Counted from the first letter of the stretch, positions 26,258 through 38,071 are shown. The stretch: 64,000 bases of DNA from Antedon mediterranea (GCF_964355755.1 NC_092679.1:12206932-12270931); one strand, 5' to 3'. The notes: generated from the letters alone by a model not told the origin. Program-made: numbers and translations.

Positions 26258-27965
26258 CTAGATGGTACGCTCACTTCGCTCGCGTACCATCTAGGTCGTG
26301 CCCACAGATGGTTCGCGAATACATAATAATTTCAGCGTTAAAAAACTGGCGATTTCAAATGTACGTACCGCAGGACAATAATACATGCCTACAGGAACGA
26401 ATAAATAGACACTGTGATTTATGTACTCAACTAAAATTAGCACCATGGGAATTACTTCCGAAAGAGAAATTAATTGTTTAAGTCAAATTTAAACAAACTT
26501 AATTTGTGTTTTGTATGTAACATTAGGGTTGAGGGATGGGGAAGAGGATGGGTGCAAAGAGGAACAATTTTTAAATATTATTCTTTATCCATTTAGTAAC
26601 GAAATATTAATTGAACTTATTCAACCTTATGTTCCTAAGCGGTCTCGGAGATCTAGATCTGAGTCTCTTCTTGCCCATATATTTCATCCTTCCACTAAGT
26701 TTTATGGAAATCGTTCATTTTCTTCGGCATCCGTTTCTCTATGGAATGCGTTGCCTATTGAAATCCGTCAGGCTACTTCCACCAGTGTCTTCAAATCTCT
26801 CCTCAAAACCCACTTTTTAATTTGTAAATTTCTAAATTGTTCTGTCTTTGTAAAGCGCATTGAGGCTTTCAGCATAATGCGCTATATCAAGTACCAGTTA
26901 TTATTATTATTATTATTATTGTTTTCATGTTTTACAAATAATATACCACTAAACACAGTAAAACATTGCGATGTAATACTTTGTTGAAACTATCACCGTC
27001 CTAGTCGATTGAAATAGTACAGTACATGTAACGATACATCACTACGACGTGTATATGTTTATATAATGTAAAACAATTTGTGAAAACCACCTCTATTCGG
27101 GAAAATCATAAATTCGATTTAATCGTCAATAAATATTAAATTATCTAACTCAACTTAATTAGTAGGCCTAATGGTTTTCAATTGTTTCTTAGAGCCAATT
27201 CATACTTAAGTTGGTTCCTACCCTACCCACCAAAGTTGTTCTGCGTTTAGGGCATGTGATGTACCGTAGGCCTATCCTCTACTGGTTTTACAACGCTACT
27301 CATGCCAGTGAGGGAAGGGTGATGATGTGGGTGGTTTAACTGCAATAATAAAGATTTTATACATAATATACAGCGAGTGAAAACGCTAGCTCTTTATCCG
27401 TTTAAAAAAAATTTATATCGAACCTCTGCAGCACAAATTGAAAAAAAAAATGGATCGAATATCTGTTATGAGTATACCGTACTTGCCTTTACGACGCCTG
27501 AGGAAATAGACACTTGTGGAACAGAGATTGGAATGTTCCATTCATCGCAAATCAATACATTTGTATAAACGTATATTAAATCTATCAAAATAGTATTTTT
27601 TAAAGAAAATCGGCCTGTCTTCAACATTATGATGCTGTACTCGAGCTGTTCAACCGGTTTTCAGCCATTAAAAACAATTATCGTAGGAGGAGATAGGAAA
27701 ATGCGAAGCATCCTCGTATATTATCGTCTGCGGGTATTTTTCAAGACGGACATCCATTAGACAGTGTATACCACGATCGAAAAACACCCCTATTTGGGGC
27801 AAATCGTTGAACCTAAATTCGTTTTAATCGTCAATAACTAATTATCGAACTCAATTTAATTAGTAAACAGGGTTACATCAGGCAACTTTATATACCATCG
27901 AGTAAACATTCTAGAAATAACGCGCGATTTACCGAATTTTGCCCTTACGTAAATTTATATATAGA
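26258..27965 (-). mobile_element. Second Helitron-like family, long copy with a LINE insertion
   Basis: On the - strand it starts TCTATATATAAATTTACG at 27965, preceded by A. It ends at 26258 in CTAGATGGTACGCGAGCG, then GTACCATCTAG followed by T. TC start, hairpin, CTAG end and A/T target all fit a Helitron. It contains a LINE fragment at about 26607-26919. A sequence with TTTAATCGTCAATAA occurs twice (about 27115 and 27820) and again at about 38440. One long element or two adjacent ones cannot be told apart by eye. Confidence 0.55.
26607..26919 (+). pseudogene. 5'-truncated CR1/L2-type LINE, C-terminus of the reverse transcriptase
   Basis: In frame on + are PYVPKRSRRSRSESLL, FYGNRSFSSASVSLWNALP, EIRQATSTSVFKSLLKTHF. 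This is the RSLRS, G-R-FS-LWN-LP, IR, FK-LKT-F pattern at the C-terminal end of CR1/L2-clade polymerases. Then comes a 3' end with AATGCGCTATATCAAGTACC and an ATT microsatellite (26898-26919), as expected for this clade. Comparison with the inverted copy at 23405-23902 shows clean insertion borders. Confidence 0.8.
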
Positions 27966-28104
27966 TATCAGCTCCTACTGTACAGGCCTCATCATATCTT
28001 GGGACGGTAAATTAATTGTCTTGTATAGGATACAAGATGCAATTTCAAAGGCCAAGTAATTCCAATGACCTTGTGACCATCTTGCTAGGATGTAGTTAAA
28101 TAAT

Positions 28105-28798
28105 TCATTATTTTTTACCTCCGCCAAGGAGGTATATTTAATCGGTAGCGTGTGTTTGTTTGTTTGTTTGTTTGTTTGTTAGCAGGATTACTCAAAAAGT
28201 AATTAAAAGATCTTTACCAAAATGAATAGACAGATAGATATGTGGTCAAGGACCATTCCATTAAATTTTTGGACCATTTGGGACCACAGTCCCAATTCTG
28301 GACCACTTTTTAGTATACTTTTTCAGACCTGCTAGTGTTAAAAGATAGGACAGAATTTTTCAAAAGCCGCAAGCAGTCTTAAAGTAACAAGTAAACTGAA
28401 ATTGCATTTTTTCAAGAACTACTTGTCCAAAAAACTTCATTTTTTAACAAGAGGCAAGAGTTATAATGTGTGATTTGTAATTTTAAAACATAATTTGATT
28501 TAATGTTCATGTCTTTTGATGCGAGTAGTTTAAAAAACTTATTTCTTTTCAAATTCACTCGTTTGATTTTCGCGTTGCTGTTCTATTGTTAGTCAACTGA
28601 AGCTATTGTTAATTGAAAGGCTTGTTACATAACCATTACACCAAACTCGCATACACATGCTTGTAATGAAATTAGCCTAAATCACAAACAGCATTAAGAC
28701 CCACACAAATATATATATATTTTTTTTTTACCGGAGAAATCTTATGTAGAAGAATTTTACAGTAGGCGGAGGTATCCACTCTCGGAGTGGCTTTCTAG
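28105..28798 (+). mobile_element. Helitron-like element with CCTCCGCC/GGCGGAGG arms
   Basis: The 3' end has GGCGGAGGTA, the hairpin CCACT-CTCGG-AGTGG (28776-28790), then CTTTCTAG followed by T. The 5' end has the complementary TACCTCCGCC at about 28116. A TGTT microsatellite (about 28150-28180) and GCAGGATTACTCAAAAAGTA follow. A hairpin plus CTAG at the 3' end fits Helitron or Helentron elements; the 5' border is uncertain. Confidence 0.5.
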
Positions 28799-29169
28799 TT
28801 ATTTAAGCAATACATTATTAAATCAACATATTTTTTAATTCAATTTTGTAATAATTTATTTTTATAAACACTTCCTATTTAAATTTCTTCTTAATTTGTT
28901 AGGGCTATGTATGACATTTATGCTTTCATTTTGTATATAATTCTATTTCCTGTGGTTTTGTTTGGAATTATATTTGTTCGATATTAGAAAACAATTGTCA
29001 GGAAAACTGATGTGTGAAAAAATTACTTTGGATTGCGTCCTTGTTTTGCATTTTCGTGAAATGAATCTTTATACAATAGCAGTCATGTTTTTAATAATCA
29101 ATTACTTATAATAATAATATATCGTTTCATTCATTTTACATAATATATGTTTTTTTTAATTATTCAAAG

Positions 29170-29496
29170 GTTATGGCAAAATCACACCAGCTTCTCGGTC
29201 GGGTCAACAGTTCTGCATTTGCTACGCCCTCATCGGTATTCCTCTTTGCGGCTTTGTCTTGGCTGCTCTGGGAGAACGAATCAAGAACCGTTCCTTGAAA
29301 TTTAAGGAGCATTGCCAGAAGAGGTTCAAGAAAGCAGATGTGTTCTATATGGCCATGATTTGCATCAGTGGGTTTTTCATATTCTTCCTGATTCCTTCGG
29401 TGGTATTTTCTTACTTTGAGGGATGGTCGTACCACATTTCCTTTTACTACACCTTCATTACTCTCAGTACCATAGGATTTGGTGATTATGTTGCAG
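29170..29496 (+). CDS. Second K2P potassium channel exon (rest of first filter, M2, M3, second pore)
   Basis: This exon starts after the acceptor TTCAAAG with GT-TAT-GGC. It therefore needs an upstream exon ending in G, exactly like the exon at 12124. It encodes YGKITPAS after the first filter, M2 (CYALIGIPLCGFVLAALGE), a basic linker, M3 ending SYFEGWSY, and the second pore with filter STIGFGDY. It ends VA-G at a phase-1 donor (GTAATA). The next exon is at 30357. Reading frame, hydrophobicity and filters are intact, so this is not a decayed copy. I found no exon for helix M1 and the first pore between 12783 and 29169 when scanning for a Thr-Thr-Ile-Gly donor. It may therefore share exon 1-247 by alternative splicing, or its own first exon may be lost or missed. 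Confidence 0.85.
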
Positions 29497-29843
29497 GTAA
29501 TAGTTTTTATTTTAACAATCTATAGAATACCACCATCTATTCATTCAATACTTATTTCCAATGTTGACTAAAGAAATACAATACATACTGTAAATAGAAA
29601 GGACATATTTTCCGAAGCCTGAATAATAAAATAAATATGGCATGGAACAGGCTAATATAAGGACAATAGAGTGGAAACTGTGTCCTGCCTAATATATTAT
29701 GGAAAATACTTGAAACTTCCAACACAATTGGTATAACATGGATGAGAATGGCACAAAACAATTGGAGTCAAATTGGAGAGGCCTTTTCACCCTGCAGCTT
29801 GTTGAAAATGGCTAGAAATGATAATGAAGATGATAATGACAAT

Positions 29844-30203
29844 TTTTATTTTTTTATATTTATTTTTATTTTATTCAATCGAAACCAACAGCGATAATTA
29901 TCGCCACTAACAGGTTTGATACAAACAAAGCCAGGACTGTTTAAAGCACCTTGATTGGTCCTAACATTGATCAAGGGCTTCTCTTGTCCAGTGCCCACCT
30001 TGACCAGAGGTCTGAGGCAGATACTAGATGTAGGGGCTGCCATAATAGTCAGCAGTGCTGACTTCAAATGCCTAACGGGACCCCAGCTCCATATACAGCA
30101 CCCGTTATTCCCAGATGGTCTCCCATCCAAGCTCTAACCAGGCCCAACGTCGCTTAACCCCGGTGATCTGACGAGAACCGGTGTTTCAACGTGGTAAAGC
30201 CGT
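29844..30203 (-). mobile_element. 5S-rRNA-derived SINE, copy 2, with target duplication
   Basis: Same family as 5038-5309: a 5S rRNA head at the high end and a shared body, here followed on the - strand by an A-rich tail of about 100 bases (T-rich on +). ATGACAAT flanks both sides (29836-29843 and 30204-30211), an 8-bp target duplication. It is therefore a complete retroposed insertion, in the intron between the two exons of the second K2P cassette. Confidence 0.85.
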
Positions 30204-30356
30204 ATGACAATATTGACATCAAGCAATTATTTTATTGTACACAATATATAGACATATTTCTGTTGTATTTTTAAAAAGTGCATGTTTGTGTGGATTTAAT
30301 TTTACTATAGTTTTACTGTCAACATTTATATTGAAATGTTCATTGATTTTTTTCAG

Positions 30357-30730
30357 GATCTAATTCTGACAAAAACTACAATGTTTTTTACCGCATTGCC
30401 ATTTATGTTTGGATTCTCTTCGGCTTAGTTTACTTCATTCTCCTCCTTGGTCATGTTTCCGATTTGTTGTCAAGTGCCGGTAAAAAGGTAAAAAGGAAAA
30501 CGTTATCGATTCGAGGGGTTAAACAGAAACACAAAAAAAATGAGAATAGACAACCAACTAGACAAACAAATGAAGAAATCTCAGATGTTGAAGAAATGTC
30601 TCTACAACAAATTAATGAGAGTAATTTGAAGACGGAAGCAGAGATTAATAATTCTGAGAGTGACGTAGAGGTAAAATCTGAGAAATTACCTGAACAGGAA
30701 TATGATGCAGAAATGGAAATGGTTATTTAA
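30357..30730 (+). CDS. Second K2P potassium channel terminal exon (M4 and C-tail)
   Basis: This exon follows a strong acceptor (GATTTTTTTCAG) and continues the codon split at 29496 in phase 1. It encodes GSNSDKNYNV, then M4 (IAIYVWILFGLVYFILLLG), and a hydrophilic tail of about 90 residues that turns from basic to strongly acidic, with many Glu and Ser, ending at TAA (30728-30730). With the exon at 29170 this gives the C-terminal two thirds of a K2P channel. The tail is unrelated by eye to that of the first terminal exon, so the two products would be regulated differently at their cytoplasmic ends. A 32-bp minisatellite starts three bases after the stop codon. Confidence 0.83.
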
Positions 30731-30732
30731 AA

Positions 30733-31119
30733 TTGAATTTAAATGGTTTTATAGCCTGTTCACATTGAATTTAAATGGTTTTATAGTCTGTTCAGAATGA
30801 ATTTAAATGGTTTTATAGCCTGTTTACATTGAATTTAAATGGTTTTATAGCCTGTTTACATTGAATTTAAATGGTTTTATAGCCTGTTTACATTGAATTT
30901 AAATGGTTTTATAGCCTGTTTACATTGAATTTAAATGGTTTTATAGCCTGTTCACATTGAATTTAAATGGTTTTATAGCCTGTTTACATTGAATTTAAAT
31001 GGTTTTATAGTCTGTTTACATTGAATTTAAATGGTTTTATAGTCTGTTCACATTGAATTTAAATGGTTTTATAGCCTGTTCACATTGAATTTAAATGGTT
31101 TTATAGTCTGTTCAGAATG
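30733..31119. repeat. 32-bp minisatellite, twelve copies, at the K2P 3' end
   Basis: Twelve head-to-tail copies of a 32-bp unit (TTGAATTTAAATGGTTTT, ATAGCCTGTTTACA) start three bases after the second K2P stop codon. Variants differ at two or three positions (GCC/GTC, TTTACA/TTCACA/TTCAGA). It probably lies in the 3' untranslated region. Confidence 0.92.
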
Positions 31120-33588
31120 TAATCATCACAAGCTAGGTATATTTACCCACACCTCCCAACTTGGACAAATGAAATATTTGACAGATTTTAACTATACTGT
31201 ACTTCCGCAGCTGGTCTCTAGTTGAAATGAACACTTCATGCAAAATAGGAGTTCATTCCAAGCTCCATCCCCCTTTCCCCGAACAATTAGGAACATAATG
31301 GAAATGGATCCAGATATGATTATATAAACTGATTGATTTACCTCAACTATGGTACTGGTAGCATTCTTTATTTTACTGGTGTCTTTTCAAATAAAATTTG
31401 GTTGTTTAGTAGTTACCAATCTAATATTGACCTAGACATTAGACAGATGAAAACCATATTTAGAGCATTGTGGTCAATGAAATTGGTCAAAATAAAGCAT
31501 CAAAAGTGGTCACACGAATGTTGATGTATATAATTGAAGTGTATTTTGACAAGTTGAAAATTGAGGAATCTTCTGCATATATTATGGGCAAGATTCAAGT
31601 ATTTCGCTTAAACATTTATGGTATTATTTATTTAACAGAATATAATTTAACATAATTTGTATTTATTTAAATGCTTTGTTTTCTATGTCTATTTTAAGAA
31701 AAATAGGTATGCTGCTTTTAGAAAGTTAATGTGTTTTAAATTGTGTAAATATTGCATAGTTCTTGTATTTTAATTTTTTGGTTTGTTATTGGTTATAAAA
31801 TTAAACCAAATTATATGTTCAGGGGAAAAGATCCAAGATAAAGAAATGTTTATCTGATACTGAGCTAAAAAATTCCAGCTTGCTGTAAATGTTCCTTTAC
31901 AATAATGTTGCGGCTAGACGTTTACTATCCAAGTGAAAACTTTTATTAATTTATTATTCAAAGGTATTTTATATCAATTTTGAATGTAACTAAAATACTT
32001 GATAATCTATGCACTTTGAGTTTTATAATTAAATTTTAACTCCATTTTATATGTGCCTTAATGTATTGTAACTGTCATTGGGAATATTTGTTTGTCTAAT
32101 ACACAGATGTGTACTGGTTGTGGTAAGCTTATTTGTATGTTATGCCTTATAATAAGGCATAAACTCTTATTAGGAATCAAAAACATGGATGTAAATAGCA
32201 TGTTCTGGCATGTTGTAGAAACAAAGAAAAACATTCAATAAACGAACTACTGTGTGGGATCCAGAAGCCATTTTCATCATTCACATTTAGACTAAAAACA
32301 CTAACCTGTAAAATTAAGTACAGGTATCTCCTATTTAATTGAATACAATTTAAATAGAAACACTTAAATATTTATTAAATTGAGTGAAATACTTAATATT
32401 TATGTGAAATATCACACTTAAGTGTGATTACAGCCACTTAAGCTGTATTCACCATTCACACTTAGGATATTATCGAAACACTTGCACTTAAAATTTAAAA
32501 ATGATCCTACAGTATCTAAATGAATACCACTTAAGGAAAATCTTTCATTAACTTAGCGTGATTGGTGAATATAGCTACTGGTCCTCTTCTATTTGCTGAA
32601 TAGTGAGTGTAACACTTTAATTTTCAGAAGGCTTGTACTTAAATCAATCTTTGGTGGATTAATGATGAAATGTCTGTAAACTCTCCTTCTGAAATTGGTT
32701 TCTTCTGTTTTGACACTGTTCTGCATAAAGAAATAGGATATATACTGTTTTATTTATTTATTACCATATTTACTGAGGGTAGCCTATCCAGTTCCTCATA
32801 GAACTGATCATTCAGGGCCCTTTCATTTCGTTTTCATTGTCTCGTTTACCATACATAGCAATTTTCTAATGTGTAATGTCTGTGACAAAAAAAAAGAACC
32901 AATATTACACATAATAATGATCACTATATCAAAATATGTGTGTGAATAATGTATGAAACGATATTGTATAACAATTGTCGTATGCTATAAATGTGTCACT
33001 ATGAATTGCTTTTGGATCGTCCTGTTAGGTTATCTAATATGTTGGTTTCATATATAGTTTTTAAACTAGAACGTTTAAAGTGCTTGTTACTATTACAGTA
33101 ACAAGTTTATTTTTAAAAATTACATGTTACAGTGTTTTTGTAAAGACATCTTTTTATCTTAGTTTTTCAAACACTAAGTTCAAAGAAACCCACTTTAGTG
33201 TGGGAATTATTTTTTAATATCTTTACAGGCCCATATTCATTTTTATCTATTTATTTTAAATTACATATTTTTACTTTTAAAGTTATGTTATACCTTTTAC
33301 TAAAATAGTTGCATCCCGAGGCCTAGATACTGATTTCACAAATCTCGGATATCACTGTTATTTATTTTCAATGTTAATACTGTATTTTTAATACATTTTG
33401 TATGTTACAATTACCTGATTTAAAAGGTTTTCTTTAAATAATTTGAGTAAAACTGTTTAATCAAACACACACATCCTGTCACCAATTTATAATATACCTA
33501 AATATAATAGATTAGACCTAATCTGCTAGCCAGAAGAACATTCCAGTTTGACACCTCTGAAACCAGTTATCACACCAGTAAACCAGTA
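31120..33588. other. Intergenic DNA after the second K2P cassette
   Basis: AT-rich sequence with possible polyadenylation signals (AATAAA at about 31390 and 32236). Apart from the CACTTA-rich segment at 32280-32590 I see no gene or defined element. Confidence 0.5.
32280..32590. repeat. CACTTA-rich, palindromic, MITE-like sequence
   Basis: The word CACTTA and its complement recur in this stretch, including the perfect palindrome TCACACTTAAGTGTGA (about 32411). Two related blocks read CATTTTCATCATTCACATTT and GTATTCACCATTCACACTTA. It is probably a decayed foldback element; ends were not defined. Confidence 0.35.
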
Positions 33589-34910
33589 TCTATATATAAA
33601 TTATGGTTAATTCTGACATAGGCGAGCACAATACAAAAACTTCGGTACAAATCTCCGCCTTGGATGCCTACCTTATCTATCCGAGATGTACTGCAAAACG
33701 TAGATTTGATAACATTAGTGTGCACGCCGACGCTATTGTTCCATATTTATATCTTAGGAAGATATTATAAAGAGTTTTTTAACAACATTTATGATTTCAA
33801 CATTGGATTTTCCTCTCAATTTCAATTCTTCCCGGTCAAAGTAATTTCCGGGTTTAAGATAAGTTCACCTTAGTTTCAAATATTTTCTCTCTTTTATACA
33901 CAAGGGAGCAGTTAAAATAATAGATTTGACCCTAATGGTGACTGGAAACAGGCACTATCCATCAATCAATACAGTGTCCCTTTGGAAGACGAAAAAAAAA
34001 TTGGCCATAATCATAGCCATTTCAGTTTTTTGTTTATTTTAAAACATACCACACGTGTGTGAAGGTACAGTAGTTAAATAATAGGAATTATACTGCAAAT
34101 TAATAAAGATCAAATTAAATATACGCCATAAAGAATCAGAATATATTGTGGGGAATAGTATTATAAAATTACATAGGGAGATTTGATGAGACATTTTTCG
34201 AGTGAAATCCCGATAGCTGAGTTTTATTGAGTAAGCTTGCAGGAATAACTGTAGGCTATCTTCCTGTGTCCCGTTAGGACCGAGATGTCTGCCCATGTTG
34301 CAAGCCGTAATGTCTTCTTTCTTGGGCCCACTCTGTCACGGCAGTTAGTTTCAAAAGATGATTAAATTAAATAATGTATTAATAATTATTAGGATGGTAT
34401 TCATTTGAATAAACGCCTCTCCAATAAAACATCACTTTGAATAATAACCCCCCCCCCCCCCACAACCCAACTATCTAATAAACGTCCATCCACATATTTA
34501 TAATAACACAATTATACTATTTGTAGTAGAATTCACCGCACTGTTATCTGCAATTTACCAAGCATTTGTTATTCTTTTTTACCACTTTTAATATCTATGA
34601 GAGGATTTCATTTGATTATAAATGTTACCATATTATTAGAACTAAAAAATTTAACATATATCCCTCGAATAAGCACCTCCCTCAAATGACCTCCGCCTCC
34701 CCAAAGGGCCCTACCAAACAATAAAAACTATACTTTAAAATGTTATTAATCATCTAAAACACTGTGAAACAAAGTAGTTTAGTTTTACGAATGTCAAGCA
34801 TTTTCAATAATGGTAACCGACAGAATATGTATAAGGAGAACATTATCATTCCGAGAACCATCGTCTACACTTCCTAGAGGGGGAGCGAGCGAAGCGAGCT
34901 CACCCTCTAG
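33589..34910 (+). mobile_element. Non-autonomous Helitron, copy 2
   Basis: It starts TCTATATATAAATTATGG after A and ends with the hairpin around CTAGAGGGGGAGCGAGCG then CACCCTCTAG before T. Length is 1322 bp. It is very similar to 43133-44452 and to the uninterrupted parts of 5864-8791. C-run at about 34448. No protein is encoded. Confidence 0.82.
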
Positions 34911-36618
34911 TAAACTAAATTACAGTTAATTCAAACTGGTTTTAACTGGAATTTTTGCTTGAGGGTTACCTTGGCATATTGGAATAACATATAGGTACAA
35001 ACATCTTTTGATGATAACTTCAGCAACATTGTTCAATTTCTACACATCTTTATTTATTATTCAAATCACACTAATACGCGTAATTGAATTAGCCTTACCA
35101 AAGAAGTAAAGCAAGCATCCATCACTTTTTATCTATATGCAAATTAAGTCATGCTTCCTTATTATAGAACTCATTGCCACCTTAAGTGTATCCATAAGAA
35201 TGCTTTTAACAGGCTGCATTCGGATTCAGCAACTTATTTTCTAACTTCTTTTCATGGTTGTAAAGTTGCTGCATGTTTTTTTCTGAGTATGTGTTTTAAA
35301 TATTAAATGTAAGGTTTATAACCGTTCTTATATTAAGCACAATGCAATTCAAATACATTCATTATTTATAAGTAGAAAGATTAAATTGCTTGTTTAAGAA
35401 TGTAACTGTATTGACAGTAGAGGGAAACTGCGCTGTGTTGTGTTTTGCGCTATTCTCATGTAGTTTGTTTTGCCTTCGGTCTCTCGTATGCCGATTTGTT
35501 TCGTTGACGAACCATAACAGAAAATGGTTTTTACGAATAAAGTTCTGATTCTCCGAGATCAATTTTGCCTATTTCATTGATTCCTCTGTGTGGGCTTGTT
35601 CTTCATAATATTTCTCTATTTATATTGAGAAATAACAAGATACAGTAGAACCCCATACTACCAGAACACAACAACGTTTTCCATTTCTCTATTAAAAATG
35701 TATGTAAAAACATATATTCCTCTTTTTTGGTCACTGGAAAGTGTCCACATAATAAGGGATGTCACTACAGTAGGCAGTGGAGAGATCGGTTCCACTGTAA
35801 TAATAGCATTTTCATATTTAATGAATTACCCCGGAGTTAGGGATAATAAAGTTGTATTGAATTGATTAAAATGTGTAATATAATTGTAAAGCAATCTACA
35901 TTAGGAAAATTGTCAAGCATCCACTGTGTACACAAAGTTTGTGTATTTTATTGACCCAGCACTGTTGAAGCTTGCTGAACATTTTGAGAATATGAGCATT
36001 GTGAACAGCTAATAAACGGTTGGCAATGGTAATGTTATATCATTTTTTATCAGAAGTCACACACATTACAGAGGCATATTATTAGGCCTGCCGCAGACCA
36101 ATGCAAGTTAAATTTTCGTGATCTGCAAAAGATATTGTGCAGAGAAAAAATGTCTTCTTTTTTGTTAAATTTCTTGTATAATAATATAATTGTTTACCTT
36201 CGTCTAATTACGCCACACTGCAAGCATATTATTTTTTAATTACAATTTAATTCAAAATATATATATTTCACACATATGTACTAAATGTTTATTGTGCACA
36301 GAAAATAATATATACAATGGAATGACTCATGCGTATAGCTTTACTTGTACAGTATCTCACCTGGTGCTCCAGGTATAGCTTATGCAAATTTGGCCAGCAT
36401 GCTTGGATTGGACAGTAGCCTGTTGGAACTTGGTTGGTGGTGTGACTGTAGGCCTATAGAGACTTTGCTTTTAAGAATACTTACTGAGTATTGTAGCTGT
36501 TTTTACTTTACTTTAGAGGAATATCTTAGGTAAGCGTTGTTCTGTTAAATTCACTGCTTGTATCTTTATACAAGTATATGATACATACTTATAAGCTTGC
36601 TTTTATTTAAGCCTAATA
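34911..36618. other. Intergenic DNA; possible old LTR fragment near 35380-35570
   Basis: Mostly AT-rich without genes. At 35405-35565 GACAGTAGAGGGAAACTG, CTTCGGTCTCTCG and ACGAATAAAGTTCTGATTCT resemble the R/U5 part of a retroelement LTR with a polyadenylation signal, but no paired LTR, primer site or coding region is visible. Confidence 0.25.
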
Positions 36619-36801
36619 ATGTTGATATAAAGTTTGCGGTACACCACGTATATTAGTTCTGAAAAGAACTGTTCAGTTTCTCGACGTTTCGATCAATATC
36701 CTTTGATCTGAGGATGATCAAAGCATATAGATCGCAACGTTGAGAAACTCAACAGTTCTTTTCAGAACTAATATGTGTACCGCAAACTTTTTATCAACAT
36801 T
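36619..36801. mobile_element. Palindromic element with TTTGCGGTAC arms
   Basis: The left arm (GTTGATATAAAGTTTGCGGT, then AGTTCTGAAAAGAACTGTTC, TCGACGTTTCGATC) is mirrored by the right arm ending CCGCAAACTTTTTATCAAC. The core contains CTGAGGATGATCAAAG and GATCGCAACG. It forms a near-complete hairpin of about 180 nt. Confidence 0.6.
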
Positions 36802-37521
36802 TGATTTTGCCATGCAAATCTTCAAACAATATTATAGGTCTAATAATATTCTTTATGTAGCGATGTACAGTAGGCCTATCAGGTATTACTTTTATGCACT
36901 TTACGTTAGTACTAAAGTTTAACATTTGTTTTGTTTGTTATAGTCAGTCAGTCAAGCATCCATACCGAAATAAAGAAACTGAATTGCTGTCTCCTTATTT
37001 AGCAGCTACAATTATTGATTTGCTCAAGGTTAATCAGTAAGAAGCGTTTTAATGATGTACGTGTACATCCGTTATTTGCCGTATTTTCATCATTTTTAAA
37101 CATAATTGTTGTAACACAATACGTTTTTGCATACATTGGTCATAATAATATTTATATTGATCATGTATGCACTTATGAAAATAAACACATTATATAATAT
37201 AGCCATAAAAGTAGGATTATGCCTATAATTATAACGACAATTACTAATTTACGAAATTTATAATAATAAAAACAATTACTAATTAACGAAATATGATGAT
37301 AACAAATATTAAAGACATGTCTACAAAATAGTAATTCTAATATATTGTTACCTATAACGTTACTAAAAATCAATTGCATGCCCACCCTCTTTATGGCAAA
37401 CTATTTGATTTCTGTATTTCCATGTTTTTTTAATGGAATTATGTTGCATTTGCTTTAGATTTATTACAAAAATGTACAATTTCATTTTAATTAATTAGTG
37501 TATACTTTGACTTGTATTGAA

Positions 37522-38071
37522 GGGTATTGCTAAACACCGCAAACCTCCAAAAAAACATAGCAAACCCCACCGAACCAACATAAAAGTGATTGAATCATGT
37601 AGTGTACAACCCACTGGGTATATCAATGTAAAAAAAATATTAAATTTCTACTGTTAACTACTTATTTTTGGGGTAAAACATCATTTTTTGGTCAAAAATG
37701 ATTGCTAATTTTTAACCAAAAAATGATGTTTTACCCCAAAAATAATTAGTTAACAGTAGAAATTTAATATTTTTTTTACATGGATATACCCAGTGGGTTG
37801 TACACTACATTATTCAATCAGTTTTATGTTGGTTCGATGGGGTTTGCTATATTTTTTTGGAGGTTTGCGGGGTTTAGCAATCATTTTTGACCAAAAAATG
37901 ATGTTTTACCCCAAAAATAATTAGTTAACAGTAAAAATGTATTATTTGTTTTACATGGATATACCCAGTGGGTTGTACACTACATGATTCAATCACTTTT
38001 ATGTTGGTTCGATGGGGTTTGCTATGTTTTTTTTTAAGGTTTGCGGGGGTTTGCGGTGTTTAGCAATACCC
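37522..38071. mobile_element. Three-armed foldback element with 9-bp target duplication
   Basis: The ends GGGTATTGCTAAACACCGCA and TGCGGTGTTTAGCAATACCC are perfect inverted copies, flanked by TGTATTGAA at 37513-37521 and 38072-38080. A 9-bp duplication suits Mutator-like elements. Inside, one left arm (to about 37700) is followed by two successive right arms (about 37715-37885 and 37886-38071), so the second right arm is a tandem duplicate. It lies just downstream of the DUF7869-like gene. Confidence 0.78.

Noticed and set aside
26173-26481. 102-codon frame on the + strand
   Set aside because: It runs through a Helitron-like hairpin end against the element's direction, and the inverted copy at 23405-23902 does not keep the frame.
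33664-33873. Similar frames in Helitron copies (33664-33873, 43175-43417, 8507-8818)
   Set aside because: Shared only because the elements are copies; the frame is short, near the 5' end, and unlike Rep or helicase.
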